NCBI RefSeq assembly: GCF_014280935.1
Contig: NZ_JACLZI010000036.1
Span: forward strand, 372,001-436,000
Reading direction: 5' to 3'
Source of the DNA: Aquibacillus kalidii
GTDB taxonomy: Bacteria; Bacillota; Bacilli; Bacillales; Amphibacillaceae
Length of the DNA stretch: 64,000 nt
Position numbers and translations under genes: made by a program. The notes below the pieces were generated by a model. It saw only the letters and a program-made list of their open reading frames with translations, was not told where the DNA came from and ran no database searches. Positions within the stretch are counted from its first letter, which is position 1, and the number at the start of each line of letters is the position of its first letter. Below are positions 18,496-28,106 of the stretch, piece after piece.

Positions 18496-18613
18496 AGTAT
18501 TCACTCCATAACTTTCTTTGACTCTAGTGTATATTATAACTCAATTATGAACGAAATTCCTAGTTTGAAGTTAATTCTCTGCATAATTATTTTACTTACT
18601 AAATATTTAATTA

Positions 18614-18648
18614 TAAAAAGAGGCCGGAGAGAAACCCCGACCTCTTTT
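18614..18648 (-). terminator. Terminator between ctaF and ctaG
   Basis: GAGGTCGGGG...CTCCGGCCTC hairpin with T run leftwards, directly after the ctaF stop. Confidence 0.8.
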
Positions 18649-18650
18649 CA

Positions 18651-18974
18651 TTACCACCAAACTAATACTACCATGGTTAATACAGTTAAGAATGCAACTG
18701 CTGCACCACCATACATCATTAACGATGGTAATTCATGACCTTTATGACTCATGTGCATAAAGTAGTACAGTTGAAATCCAACTTGGACTACTGCAAGAAG
18801 TAACAATATTGGAACAACGAATAGTTTATCTAACCCCGAAGTCACCATACCAAAAGCAATAATAGTAAAAATGATCATTAAAGCAAAGGTAATAACTTGT
18901 TGCTTCATCTCATCTTTCTTTTTTTGCTTATGATAATCTAAATGAGAATTTGAGGAATTGGTGTTTTCAGCCAT
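18651..18974 (-). CDS. ctaF: Cytochrome c oxidase subunit IVB
   Basis: Small three-helix subunit of the caa3 oxidase, 107 residues. The N-terminus is polar (AENTNSSNSHLDYHKQKKK), then helices about 25-45, 50-72 (with FQLYYFMHM) and 85-105. It is three bases after ctaE on the same strand, the standard ctaCDEF order. Confidence 0.93.
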   Translation of the reverse strand: MAENTNSSNSHLDYHKQKKKDEMKQQVITFALMIIFTIIAFGMVTSGLDKLFVVPILLLLAVVQVGFQLYYFMHMSHKGHELPSLMMYGGAAVAFLTVLTMVVLVWW

Positions 18975-18977
18975 CGC

Positions 18978-19598
18978 TTAGATCACCCCCATTAGATATA
19001 CAACTGTAAAGATGAATACCCAAACAACATCAATAAAGTGCCAATAAAGACTTGCAACATAAAACTTTGGCGCATTGTATAAATTTAAACCACGTTTTGC
19101 ATTCCTTGCCATTAAGGTAACAATCCATAATAGACCAAACAATACGTGACCTCCATGGAACCCTACTAATGTATAAAATGCTGATCCAAATGCAGAGCTA
19201 CGGAATGTAAAGTCTTCATGTAGAATGTATTCTGTAAACTCATACAGTTCACAACCAAGGAAAGCTAAACCTAAAATCACGGTAATACCTAACCATAGCT
19301 GCATCTTTTTAAAATCATTATTTTTCATGTGGTAAATTGCGTAAACACTTGTTAGAGAACTTGTTAACAGAAGCATAGTCATGATAAAAACAAGTTCTAA
19401 ACCAAATAATTCATCAGCAGTTGGTCCACCATTATTTGATCCTTTAAGAGCCAAATAGGTTCCAAATAAACTAGCGAATAATACTGTTTCTCCACCCAGG
19501 AAAAACCAGAATCCTAGGAATTTATTTCTTCCTTCTAAGGTGGCTTTTTCGGGCTCTTCTGGCATTATCTCAGGATTTAAAGTATGTTCATCACTCAT
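18978..19598 (-). CDS. ctaE: Cytochrome c oxidase subunit III
   Basis: Five-helix COX3-family subunit, 206 residues. Visible family marks: NKFLGFWFFLGGETVLFASLF, AFYTLVGFHGGHVLFGLLW and the closing ASLYWHFIDVVWVFIFTVVYL. ATG at 19598 overlaps the ctaD stop by one base (TAATG), so translation is coupled. Confidence 0.96.
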   Translation of the reverse strand: MSDEHTLNPEIMPEEPEKATLEGRNKFLGFWFFLGGETVLFASLFGTYLALKGSNNGGPTADELFGLELVFIMTMLLLTSSLTSVYAIYHMKNNDFKKMQLWLGITVILGLAFLGCELYEFTEYILHEDFTFRSSAFGSAFYTLVGFHGGHVLFGLLWIVTLMARNAKRGLNLYNAPKFYVASLYWHFIDVVWVFIFTVVYLMGVI

Positions 19599-21454
19599 TA
19601 CAACCCAGCCTCCTTATCAAGATCTTCTTTATGAATATGATAGCCATGATCGTCTTTTACGGAACGAATAAACATACAACCAAGAAGAATACCCATACCG
19701 ATAAATACTAACGATAACCAACTCTTATCACTAGTTTGGTAAATAAAACCAAAACTTGCAATAAACAACCCAAGTGACATAACGAACGGTAAAATAGATG
19801 AATTTGGCATATGAATATCACCTAGTGGTTCAGCAGGCGTCATACCTTTTCTACCTTCAGACTTTTCAATCCATAACGGATCTAATCCACGGACTAGTGG
19901 TGTTTGTCTAAAGTTATAGTGTGGCGGTGGAGACGGAATAGACCATTCAAGTGTACGACCATCCCACGGATCTCCACTTACCTTTTCACCTTTAACAGAA
20001 GTGATAATAACATTATACAAGAATACGATAGTTCCAATAGCCATTAGGAACGCACCCGCAGTACTTACCGCGTTACCTGTATCTAAGCCTTGATTTTCTA
20101 AGTAAATCCAATATCTACGTGGCATACCCATTAGACCTAGGAAATGTTGGATAAAGAAAGTTAAATGAAATCCGATAAAGAACGTCCAAAAAGTAAATTT
20201 ACCGAGACCTTCATTCAAAATTTTACCAAACATTTTTGGCCACCAATAATGTAGACCAGAGAAAATTCCAAATACTACTCCACCGACAATTACGTAGTGG
20301 AAGTGTGCCACGACAAAGTAAGTGTCATGAAATTGATAGTCTGCAGCTGCTGCAGCTAACATTACACCAGTCATACCACCAATTGTAAAAGAAGGAATAA
20401 ATCCTAATGCCCACAACATAGCAGAATTAATTTTTATATTTCCTCCCCAAAGGGTGAATAACCAGTTAAAAATTTTGATACCAGTTGGAACTGCAATCGC
20501 CATTGTAGCTACAGCGAATATCGAGTTAGCTGCAGGTCCTAATCCGACAGTAAACATATGGTGTGCCCAAACCATGAAGCCTAGGAAACCAATAAGAACT
20601 GTCGCGAATACCATTGCTGTATATCCAAACAGGCGTTTTTTAGAAAAAGTGGAAAAAACATCACTAAATACACCGAACGCAGGTAATATTAGTATGTACA
20701 CTTCTGGGTGACCAAAGATCCAGAATAAATGTTCCCAAATAACAGAGTTACCACCCATTCCAGCATCGAAGAACCCTGACCCAAACATGCGGTCAAACAT
20801 TAATAAGAACAATCCTACTGTTAAAGCAGGGAATGCGAATAAAATTAAAGCACTAGTTACAAATGCAGTCCATGTAAACAATGGCATACGCATGTAAGTC
20901 ATACCTGGAGCACGCATATTAACGATAGTAACGAGGAAATTTATCCCCCCGATTAATGTTCCTGCCCCCGATATTTGTAACCCTAAAACATAAAAGTCGA
21001 CCCCATGTCCAGGAGAAGTCGTTGATAGTGGAGCATATGCTGTCCAACCTGCATCAGGCGCACCTCCAAGGAACCAACTACAGTTTAATAGAACACCGCC
21101 AAATAAAAATAGCCAGAATCCTAATGAATTTAAAAATGGAAATGCGACGTCCCTAGCACCAATTTGTAATGGTACTACTGCGTTCATTAGTGCAAATATT
21201 AGTGGCATTGCTGCCAAGAATATCATCGTTGTTCCGTGCATGGTTAATAGTTCGTTATAAAAACCTGCACTCACAAAATCATTTTCAGGTCTTACTAGTT
21301 GCCATCGAATGGCCATTGCTTCAAGTCCACCAACTAAGAAGAAGAAACCACCTGCTATCAGATACATGATTCCAATCTTCTTGTGGTCTACAGTTGTTAA
21401 ATAATCCCACAACGTCGATGCGAAGCCTCTTTTTTGCGCAATTGTACTACTCAC
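19598..21454 (-). CDS. ctaD: Cytochrome c oxidase subunit I (caa3)
   Basis: Catalytic heme a/a3-CuB subunit that reduces O2 to water while pumping protons. 618 residues, about 14 helices. Key motifs: LTMHGTTMIF (heme a ligand), WIFGHPEVYILILPAFG (CuB His and cross-linked Tyr), VWAHHMFTVGLG (two CuB His) and DTYFVVAHFHYVIVGG (heme a3/a His). GTG start with GGGAGG upstream. Part of the ctaCDEF operon. Confidence 0.98.
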   Translation of the reverse strand: MSSTIAQKRGFASTLWDYLTTVDHKKIGIMYLIAGGFFFLVGGLEAMAIRWQLVRPENDFVSAGFYNELLTMHGTTMIFLAAMPLIFALMNAVVPLQIGARDVAFPFLNSLGFWLFLFGGVLLNCSWFLGGAPDAGWTAYAPLSTTSPGHGVDFYVLGLQISGAGTLIGGINFLVTIVNMRAPGMTYMRMPLFTWTAFVTSALILFAFPALTVGLFLLMFDRMFGSGFFDAGMGGNSVIWEHLFWIFGHPEVYILILPAFGVFSDVFSTFSKKRLFGYTAMVFATVLIGFLGFMVWAHHMFTVGLGPAANSIFAVATMAIAVPTGIKIFNWLFTLWGGNIKINSAMLWALGFIPSFTIGGMTGVMLAAAAADYQFHDTYFVVAHFHYVIVGGVVFGIFSGLHYWWPKMFGKILNEGLGKFTFWTFFIGFHLTFFIQHFLGLMGMPRRYWIYLENQGLDTGNAVSTAGAFLMAIGTIVFLYNVIITSVKGEKVSGDPWDGRTLEWSIPSPPPHYNFRQTPLVRGLDPLWIEKSEGRKGMTPAEPLGDIHMPNSSILPFVMSLGLFIASFGFIYQTSDKSWLSLVFIGMGILLGCMFIRSVKDDHGYHIHKEDLDKEAGL

Positions 21455-21506
21455 GCTTATAAACCTCCCTTAACCTCTTCTTCCATCCCTTTTTTTACTC
21501 TAGTAT

Positions 21507-22574
21507 TTATTGTGCACTATCAGGAGTAATTTCTGATGGTTTTAATTGTAAAAGGTAATCTGCAATTTTCTCTGCTTCATCTTCAAATTCTTTCATGTCT
21601 TTATGTTCACCAAAGTAAGGAGCATTCACCATCTTATTTCCAGGTTTAATTTCTTCTGGATACAAGATCCAATCGACAAGATTTTCTTTAGAATAGTCCA
21701 CAACCCCAGCAATCTTTGTACGATCACCAAAGTTAGTTAAGTTTGGTGCAACTGCAACTGGAGAACTTCCAATCGCATGACAAGATAAACAATTTTGTTC
21801 AAAAAGCTTCTGACCTTCTTGTGCACTTGTAGCTTCCGGTGTAGCTTCAGGGTCTACATTTTGCATGTCACTAACCCATTGGTCAAACTCTTCTTGACTA
21901 ACTGCGACTACTTTAAAGTCCATTTTAGAGTGAGATGGTCCACATAGCTCAGCACATTTACCCCAGTAAACCCCTTCTTCATAAGCTTCAATATACATCG
22001 TGTTCTCGTTTTCAGGATTTGTGTCCATTTTACCTGAGATTGAAGGAACCCAGAATGAATGAAGCACATCACTTGAAATCATGTTTAAGTAAACTTTTTT
22101 TCCAGTAGGAATATATAAATCCTGACTCGTTTGTATTTCTTGATCATCGTAACTAAAATGCCACCAATACTGATTACCAGTAACACTAATATTTAGTGCA
22201 TCCTTCTGTCCTGACTTATCAGCTAAATCATATGTAGCAGCAATAGTCGGTACAGCAATTATAACTAATAACAAAATCGGAATTACTGTCCAGACAACCT
22301 CTAAAGCTTTATTCCCCTCTGTTTGTTTCGGAACAAAATCCTCTTGACCTTTTTTCTGACGGTAACGGACCAACACAAACGTATAAATAATCATAACGAC
22401 TACAAATACAAAAATCATTACCACTAATGAGGTGATAATAATACCTAATGATACATCTGCCCCATAACCTTTAGGTAAAAAGGCGGTCAAGTTTTCTTTA
22501 CCACACCCTGAAAGAATTAACGATAGTGAGCTTAACAAAAGCAGGGTACGGATTTTTCCCATCCAACCTTTCAT
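21507..22574 (-). CDS. ctaC: Cytochrome c oxidase subunit II with fused cytochrome c
   Basis: CuA subunit of the caa3 oxidase with its own electron-entry cytochrome c domain. Residues 1-24 are a lipoprotein signal (SLSLILSGC), two helices follow (about 40-65, 90-115), then the cupredoxin domain with the CuA ligands in CAELCGPSHSKM, and a C-terminal class I cytochrome c with CLSCH (about residue 263) and a downstream GNKMVNAPYF methionine. 355 residues. The c domain shows this is caa3 rather than aa3. It is preceded by ctaB. Confidence 0.97.
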   Translation of the reverse strand: MKGWMGKIRTLLLLSSLSLILSGCGKENLTAFLPKGYGADVSLGIIITSLVVMIFVFVVVMIIYTFVLVRYRQKKGQEDFVPKQTEGNKALEVVWTVIPILLLVIIAVPTIAATYDLADKSGQKDALNISVTGNQYWWHFSYDDQEIQTSQDLYIPTGKKVYLNMISSDVLHSFWVPSISGKMDTNPENENTMYIEAYEEGVYWGKCAELCGPSHSKMDFKVVAVSQEEFDQWVSDMQNVDPEATPEATSAQEGQKLFEQNCLSCHAIGSSPVAVAPNLTNFGDRTKIAGVVDYSKENLVDWILYPEEIKPGNKMVNAPYFGEHKDMKEFEDEAEKIADYLLQLKPSEITPDSAQ

Positions 22575-22646
22575 GCAAATACCTCTCTTTCTAATTTGAT
22601 TCCTACTTTATATTATAAATGAGAATATGCTAAGACATACTCTTAT

Positions 22647-23582
22647 TTAATGAAAAACTGCTGGTACGGTAATGATGATCATCGAAAGGAAAAATATCGT
22701 TAGATAAAAAAGCGAATACATAAACATGCCATGCGCCCATTTTAGATCATCTTTGATAAAGAACCCCCTTATCGCCAACACTAACCAACCAACATTTAAC
22801 AAACATGCTAAGACTAAAAAAACATTACCCAATGTGTACAAATAAAAAGGTAATGGCAATAAGCAGGCAACATATACTACCATCTGTCTTTTGGTTATTG
22901 GAAACCCGTGAACAACTGGTAACATCGGAATATTTGCTGCTTTATATTCTTTCGATTTCTTCATGGCTAATGCCAAAAAGTGCGGTGTTTGCCATATAAA
23001 CATAATTAGAAATAAAATAAGTGCAGCCATGTGTAAGTTAGGATCTACGGCTGCCCACCCTATTAATGGCGGAACTGCCCCAGATAGGCTTCCAATAGCT
23101 GTATTAATGGTATATCTTCTCTTTGACCATACCGTATATAAAACAAAATAGAAAAACCAACCCATTGCACCGAAAATAGCCGCTTGTATCGTAGTTAACA
23201 TTAAAAGGATAATTCCTAATACAGAGAAAGAAATACCTAATAACAAGATATAAGCAAGTGGTATACTTCCTGTTACCGTAGCACGCGCTTTCGTTCTTAA
23301 CATTAAAGGGTCAATATCTCGGTCATAATAATTGTTTAATACGCATCCTCCGGCAATAACAAATGCTGTACCGACCATTGTTACTAAAAACACGTCCCAA
23401 TATTCAGTAAAGGAGTTTCCTGTATAATAAAGCGCTAACCAAAACCCTGCAAATGCTGTCATTACATTTGAATTTATTATCCCTGTTTTTATAAGAGCTT
23501 TTAAATCAGCCCACACAGTAGAACTGACTTCATGACCAGTATTATTTAAAACTTGAGTCGATGTTGCTTCTACTTTATCCAT
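22647..23582 (-). CDS. ctaB: Protoheme IX farnesyltransferase (heme O synthase)
   Basis: UbiA-type prenyltransferase that converts heme B to heme O. The two Asp-rich motifs are NNYYDRDIDPLMLRTKAR and YKAANIPMLPVVHG-containing region after KKSKEYK; nine helices over 311 residues. SD GGGGG precedes the ATG. It heads the leftward ctaBCDEF run and is divergent from ctaA, the next enzyme in the pathway. Confidence 0.96.
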   Translation of the reverse strand: MDKVEATSTQVLNNTGHEVSSTVWADLKALIKTGIINSNVMTAFAGFWLALYYTGNSFTEYWDVFLVTMVGTAFVIAGGCVLNNYYDRDIDPLMLRTKARATVTGSIPLAYILLLGISFSVLGIILLMLTTIQAAIFGAMGWFFYFVLYTVWSKRRYTINTAIGSLSGAVPPLIGWAAVDPNLHMAALILFLIMFIWQTPHFLALAMKKSKEYKAANIPMLPVVHGFPITKRQMVVYVACLLPLPFYLYTLGNVFLVLACLLNVGWLVLAIRGFFIKDDLKWAHGMFMYSLFYLTIFFLSMIIITVPAVFH

Positions 23583-24090
23583 TAATTTCTTACCCCCTTT
23601 CCATAGGGTCTAGTTTTTAAAAAAAATGGTTTATAAAGTAGGTTTACCAAATACACTACTACTAATCCATTCACAACTGATAATGTTGTCAGGAACATTG
23701 TATCACGGATTTACTTTTCAATCTATTTTACAAACCAAGATCAATAAAGTGTGAACTTTCTGTGAAGTTTACTTTTAAATGATAATAAGAGGCTTGTTTG
23801 CCTTTATTATTATAATCACTAGTATAGATCTGTTTCATAAAACATCTTAGAAAAGTTCAGAATCCCCTTATTTATTTCTAGCAAACTAAGATCGACAATG
23901 CAAGCCTTTTTACACTTTTTAGTGAAAATAGTTTCTAAACATGGTAGTATATTTTTTGTCACATTATTATATGCCGTATACTTTTATTACAATATTATTG
24001 TTAAAATAATAATTACCAAGATAGAGACTTTTAGTTTACTAGTATGTACCCATATTAATAAATTTAGTCGCTTGGAACTGGGGTGGGTTT
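23583..24090. other. Divergent ctaB-ctaA regulatory gap
   Basis: A 508-bp non-coding gap carrying control signals for both heme-biosynthesis genes. Visible: an AATGTT-N6-AACATT inverted repeat at 23682-23699 and two TGTGAA repeats 11 bp apart at 23750-23766. Nothing else gene-like. Confidence 0.55.
23750..23766 (+). promoter_or_regulatory. Tandem TGTGAA repeats, possible ResD-type site
   Basis: Two TGTGAA hexamers start 11 bp apart, about one helical turn. ResD, the redox response regulator, controls ctaA and ctaB in B. subtilis and its sites contain TTTGTGAA-like repeats; the assignment is inference. Confidence 0.3.
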
Positions 24091-25020
24091 ATGATTTCAT
24101 TTTTAAAAAAGTTATCGATTGTTGCAACCATAACAATGATCCTAGTGTTAATAGGGGGTGCACTTGTAACCAAAACCGAATCAGGAATGGGATGTGGTGC
24201 AAATTGGCCAGTTTGTGAAGGTGAATTAACCGCAGAATTGATTATTGAGCTTAGTCATCGGCTAGTTTCGGGGTTAGCAGGAATAATTGTTCTTTTATTA
24301 TCTGTTCTTGCTTGGAAATATATAGGCCATATTAGAGAAGTCAAGTTCTTATCATTCATATCTATCTTTTTCCTCATATTTCAAGGACTGATAGGTGCAG
24401 CAGCAGTTTTATGGTCTCAGTCAGATTTTGTTCTAGCTATGCACTTTGGAATCTCGTTAATCTCATTTGCTTCCGTCTTTTTATTGACTTTATTAATTTT
24501 TGAAATTGACCAGAAGTTTGATGCACGATCTTTAATTATACATAAACAACTAAGACGGAATATGTATGGTTTAGCGATTTATATTTTAATTGTCGTGTAC
24601 ACTGGAGCATTAGTAAGGCATATTGATTCAAGCTTAGCCTGTACAAGCTGGCCACTCTGTGATAACACTAATCCATTATCACTTTCTTTTCACTTCGGCC
24701 AATGGGTTAACATGGGACACCGTTTCTTAGCAGGAATAGCCTTTATATGGACATTACTTTTATTTTTAAAAGTGAAAAGCGAATATAGACAAAGTAGAGT
24801 GATGTATTATGGTTGGGCAACTGCATTATTTTTAATGGTTATACAAGTAGTATTTGGCGCATTGATTATCTTTACACTAGGAAATTTATTAGTTGCTCTC
24901 TTCCACGCATTAACGATATCTATATACTTTGGATTGCTATGCTATTTCTTGTTACTTTCAAATCGCAGTGTACAAGCTGAAAAATTGCATATAACCGAAC
25001 CAAAAAAGGCAAACAACTAA
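24091..25020 (+). CDS. ctaA: Heme A synthase
   Basis: COX15/CtaA membrane oxidase that turns heme O into heme A. Eight helices in two four-helix halves over 309 residues. Heme-ligand histidines are in ELSHRLVSG, MHFGISL, MGHRFLAG and LFHALTIS; the cysteine pairs are CGANWPVC and CTSWPLC. GGGGTGGG lies before the ATG. Divergent from ctaB. Confidence 0.97.
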   Translation: MISFLKKLSIVATITMILVLIGGALVTKTESGMGCGANWPVCEGELTAELIIELSHRLVSGLAGIIVLLLSVLAWKYIGHIREVKFLSFISIFFLIFQGLIGAAAVLWSQSDFVLAMHFGISLISFASVFLLTLLIFEIDQKFDARSLIIHKQLRRNMYGLAIYILIVVYTGALVRHIDSSLACTSWPLCDNTNPLSLSFHFGQWVNMGHRFLAGIAFIWTLLLFLKVKSEYRQSRVMYYGWATALFLMVIQVVFGALIIFTLGNLLVALFHALTISIYFGLLCYFLLLSNRSVQAEKLHITEPKKANN

Positions 25021-25037
25021 GTTGTTTGCCTTTTTTT
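25002..25037. terminator. Terminator between ctaA and ftsW
   Basis: AAAAAAGGCAAACAACT/AGTTGTTTGCCTTTTTTT symmetric hairpin spanning the ctaA stop; it reaches the end of ftsW. Confidence 0.88.
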
Positions 25038-26217
25038 ATATCCCTTGCCTATTTTTTACTGTAAATTGTTTATTCATTAGGGTAGTTTCTTCCATCACTA
25101 CTTCTTTATTCATTGTTTGCGATTTGACCCGTCTGGCTATATTGTTTAATATCCCAACTGATATTAACAAAACTAATAATGAAGATCCACCGTAACTCAC
25201 AAATGGCAACGGTACACCTGTAATAGGTAACAAACCACTAATTGCACCTAAGTTAATAAACGTTTGAATACCAATCATTGATGAAATACCGATAGCTAAT
25301 AATGCTCCAAAATTATCTTCACATAACCTAGATATATAGATTCCCCTTAATACAATAAGTGCTAACATCCCTATTACAAGAATAGCTCCAATAAAACCCA
25401 ATTCTTCTGCAATAACCGCCATAATAAAGTCTGTATGGGGTTCGCTTAAATAACCTAATTTTTGTACGCCTTGCCCTAGCCCTTGCCCTGTTATTCCACC
25501 TGTACCAATTGCGATATAGGATTGAATAAGGTGATAACCATCAGCGTCTGGATCATCAAAAGGCTGATACGCCCCTGTAAAACGCGATATTCTCTCAGGA
25601 GTGACCATTTGAGTTGCACCTAAAAGGATGATTACAATCCCTATGATCATTAAAATAGAAAGGTGCTTAAATTTAATTCCTGCACTAAATATAACAGAAC
25701 AAGCAATTAGGAAAATGATAGATGCTGTACCGATATCTGGCTGTAGTACGATTAAACCTAATAAAAACGCAGTCATAACTAACGGTGGCAGTACTGCTTT
25801 ACTAAAATCCTCAATATAGTCTTGTTTCTTAGAATAAATAGACGCTAAATACATTATCAATCCTAATTTAACAAATTCAGAAGGTTGTAAAGATACCCCA
25901 CCAAATTGTAACCAGGATCTTGATCCATTTATACTTTCAGAAAATATTAGTACTGCGATAAGTAGAACAATTAAAGCAAAAATAATGAATTTCATTATTT
26001 TTTGATAAAATCGATAGTTAAAAAAACAACAAAACAAAAAACCAATCATACCAATACCGAACCACATTAACTGCTTCATCATGTAAAAAGTAGCAGGTTT
26101 ATCGTCTAAAACAGATGTTACCATACTAGCACTGTAAATCATGATAATACCGAAACAAACAAGGAGTATTGGAGTAAATACAAGGATAAAATCAAATGTT
26201 TTCCATTTTTGTTTCAT
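25036..26217 (-). CDS. ftsW: FtsW/RodA/SpoVE family peptidoglycan glycosyltransferase
   Basis: SEDS-family polymerase that extends glycan strands from lipid II during division. Ten membrane segments over 393 residues; FGIIMIYSASMV near the start, INGSRSWLQFGGVSLQPSEFVKLGLI (catalytic Asp region nearby), YHLIQSYIAIGTGGITGQGLGQG and TGVPLPFVSYGGSSLL are signature stretches. AGGAG precedes the ATG. In B. subtilis ftsW (ylaO) sits next to pycA and ctaA; here pycA is not between them. Confidence 0.93.
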   Translation of the reverse strand: MKQKWKTFDFILVFTPILLVCFGIIMIYSASMVTSVLDDKPATFYMMKQLMWFGIGMIGFLFCCFFNYRFYQKIMKFIIFALIVLLIAVLIFSESINGSRSWLQFGGVSLQPSEFVKLGLIMYLASIYSKKQDYIEDFSKAVLPPLVMTAFLLGLIVLQPDIGTASIIFLIACSVIFSAGIKFKHLSILMIIGIVIILLGATQMVTPERISRFTGAYQPFDDPDADGYHLIQSYIAIGTGGITGQGLGQGVQKLGYLSEPHTDFIMAVIAEELGFIGAILVIGMLALIVLRGIYISRLCEDNFGALLAIGISSMIGIQTFINLGAISGLLPITGVPLPFVSYGGSSLLVLLISVGILNNIARRVKSQTMNKEVVMEETTLMNKQFTVKNRQGI

Positions 26218-26270
26218 ACATTTTACTCCTTACAAACATAGTAAATTAATAGAATACTAGCCAATTTAAT

Positions 26271-26301
26271 AAAAAAACCTTGCCAAGGGCAAAGCTTTTT
26301 T
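26271..26301 (-). terminator. Terminator of ylaN
   Basis: AAAAAACCTTGCC...GGCAAAGCTTTTTT imperfect hairpin 22 nt past the ylaN stop. Confidence 0.65.
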
Positions 26302-26322
26302 AAAACGTATTGTGGCAAGTCT

Positions 26323-26604
26323 TTACGAATTTTGTGCAGCTTCATGTAGCACATTCAACTGCTTTTCTAGATTGTCTAGAAGCTGTTTGCCATCAGCTTC
26401 ACTCACTAGGTTTAATCTAACCGCAAAATCTATCTCCCTCGATAAACCAAACATTTGAGTATCTAAAACCTCTTCATATAAAGGGCATTGAGGCATAGTT
26501 AAATTATCCATCTGAACCTTAATAAGTTTCAGAATCTTATCCGCATCAGCCTTTAGAAGGGCATAGGCTTTTTCATGGTTACTAACAGCCACTTCAGGTA
26601 TCAA
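26323..26604 (-). CDS. ylaN: YlaN family protein (DUF1507)
   Basis: A 93-residue all-helical protein. Family features: [23 protein letters not shown], then [25 protein letters not shown]. YlaN is essential in some conditions; recent work in B. subtilis and S. aureus links it to iron homeostasis through Fur. TTG start with GGAGGGG seven bases upstream. Single gene next to ftsW, as in B. subtilis. Confidence 0.93.
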   Translation of the reverse strand: MIPEVAVSNHEKAYALLKADADKILKLIKVQMDNLTMPQCPLYEEVLDTQMFGLSREIDFAVRLNLVSEADGKQLLDNLEKQLNVLHEAAQNS

Positions 26605-26831
26605 AAAAATCCCCTCCGTTAAAACTAACTTCTTTTATTTATATTAGCGTTTATATTGAAAAAAAGCAAGAATAGATAATATTTTCTCTGAAAAATTACA
26701 GTGCAAATTAAAAAGAGCTCGTATTCTATTAAAACCTCCCCTACCCTCATTATGCTTTATTAACTTATTTAATGAATTTTATGTTTATGTTTGCTATGCT
26801 TATATTAATTATAGAGGGAAGGAGTTATATA

Positions 26832-27320
26832 ATGATTATACAACTCGCAGGAAAAGTAAAGTATCCTATTACATTAGATCCAACAGTTTGGATATTTGAT
26901 GACAGAAAAATCATATTTGATGATGCATTTGGTAATAATAAGGCACAGATAGATAAAGAAGATTCGGAACTACAGCAGGCTTCAGACCGATTTAATCGTG
27001 AATTATATGAAGTAGTAAAGCCACCAGTTAACAAAAGCATCAATCGTTTTGAAAAAGAAAAGATTTTAACAAATACATATGTGATGCCAATTGTTGATTT
27101 TATAAATACAGCTGAAATGGAAACAGAGGCAAATAAGGTTATTCTGGAGACAATTAATGGAAGTGCTACCATAACAATTGATGAATTAACAAATTGCCTA
27201 TTATTATTCGCAAGTAATGGAAAGCCTATTCAAGATCAAGGGCCTGTTCACCTTTACTTTGGGGACGGTTCGAACAAAACAAATCCAATAAAAGGAATCA
27301 AGAAAATTATTATTGATTAA
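26832..27320 (+). CDS. ylaL: Conserved protein YlaL, function unknown
   Basis: A 162-residue soluble protein. It starts MIIQLAGKVKYPITLDPTVW and contains WIFDDRKI, then an acidic helix and KEKILTNTYVMPIVDFIN; the C-terminus has GPVHLYFGDG. The ATG at 26832 follows GGAAGGAG; the frame upstream to 26772 is hydrophobic and precedes the SD. The place between ylaN and ylaJ fits ylaL. No catalytic signature is obvious. Confidence 0.72.
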   Translation: MIIQLAGKVKYPITLDPTVWIFDDRKIIFDDAFGNNKAQIDKEDSELQQASDRFNRELYEVVKPPVNKSINRFEKEKILTNTYVMPIVDFINTAEMETEANKVILETINGSATITIDELTNCLLLFASNGKPIQDQGPVHLYFGDGSNKTNPIKGIKKIIID

Positions 27321-27327
27321 GAGCCAA

Positions 27328-27366
27328 TGAGACTAACACTATGTTAAGTGTGTAGTCTCATTTTTT
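27328..27366 (+). terminator. Terminator of ylaL
   Basis: TGAGACTA(C)ACACT...AGTGTGTAGTCTCA hairpin followed by TTTTTTCT. Confidence 0.88.
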
Positions 27367-27452
27367 CTCACATTACTCTGTAATTATCCTTTACCCATGT
27401 ATAAAGTCTTCTAAAAAACGAAAAATACTTATATAAGTAAAGGAGGATTTAC

Positions 27453-28055
27453 ATGAAACGATATCTTTTCTCTACGGTCTTTCTAATACCACTGTTATTA
27501 ATTGGTTGTCAGGAACAACAAGAAGAAGCAGATTTAGCCGAGCAAGGTAACAATCAAAATTCACCTATACAAGTTAAAAATTCCAATCCGACTGAATTAA
27601 AAGAGCTTTCTAACCAAGAAATTGCTAAACATCTAGCAAATTTAGCAAGTGAAGTTCCCAACGTAAAAGGAGCTAATGCACTAGTGGCTGGTCCTTATGC
27701 AGTTGTTGGTATTGACGTGGATAAAGATCTAGATAGATCCAGAGTTGGAACGATAAAGTATGCAGTTACAGAAGCACTTCAACATGATCCATATGGGCGA
27801 ACAGCTGTTGTAGTTGCTGATGCAGACGGAACCCAACGCATTAAAGAAATGGCTAGCAAGGTACAAGATGGACATCCAGTACAAGGTTTCGTAGATGAGA
27901 TAGCTGCAATTGTAGGACGCTATATGCCAGAATTCCCAATTAATGAGGATCAACCGAAAGAGCAGGATGAAAATAAAGGGGTACTCCCTGAAGATTCCGA
28001 AAAAGAACTAGAAGATATTGAAGAAGATCAATCTAATCATCAGAAAAACAATTAA
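27453..28055 (+). CDS. ylaJ: YhcN/YlaJ family sporulation lipoprotein
   Basis: Spore-associated lipoprotein of 200 residues. Signal peptide with lipobox LLLIGC (Cys19), a polar linker, the YhcN/YlaJ domain (about 55-160: LASEVPNVKGANALVAGPYAVVGIDVD, then GTIKYAVTEALQHDPYGRTAVVVADAD) and a very acidic tail. AAAGGAGG precedes the ATG. The family includes inner-spore-membrane and germination-related lipoproteins. Confidence 0.9.
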   Translation: MKRYLFSTVFLIPLLLIGCQEQQEEADLAEQGNNQNSPIQVKNSNPTELKELSNQEIAKHLANLASEVPNVKGANALVAGPYAVVGIDVDKDLDRSRVGTIKYAVTEALQHDPYGRTAVVVADADGTQRIKEMASKVQDGHPVQGFVDEIAAIVGRYMPEFPINEDQPKEQDENKGVLPEDSEKELEDIEEDQSNHQKNN

Positions 28056-28070
28056 ACATTTTATGAACAA

Positions 28071-28106
28071 CAGTAACAGTATGTGTAGATACTGTTACTG
28101 TTTTAT
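28071..28106. terminator. Bidirectional terminator between ylaJ and the 28095 gene
   Basis: CAGTAACAGTA...TACTGTTACTG stem with T run on the + strand and A run opposite. Confidence 0.85.
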
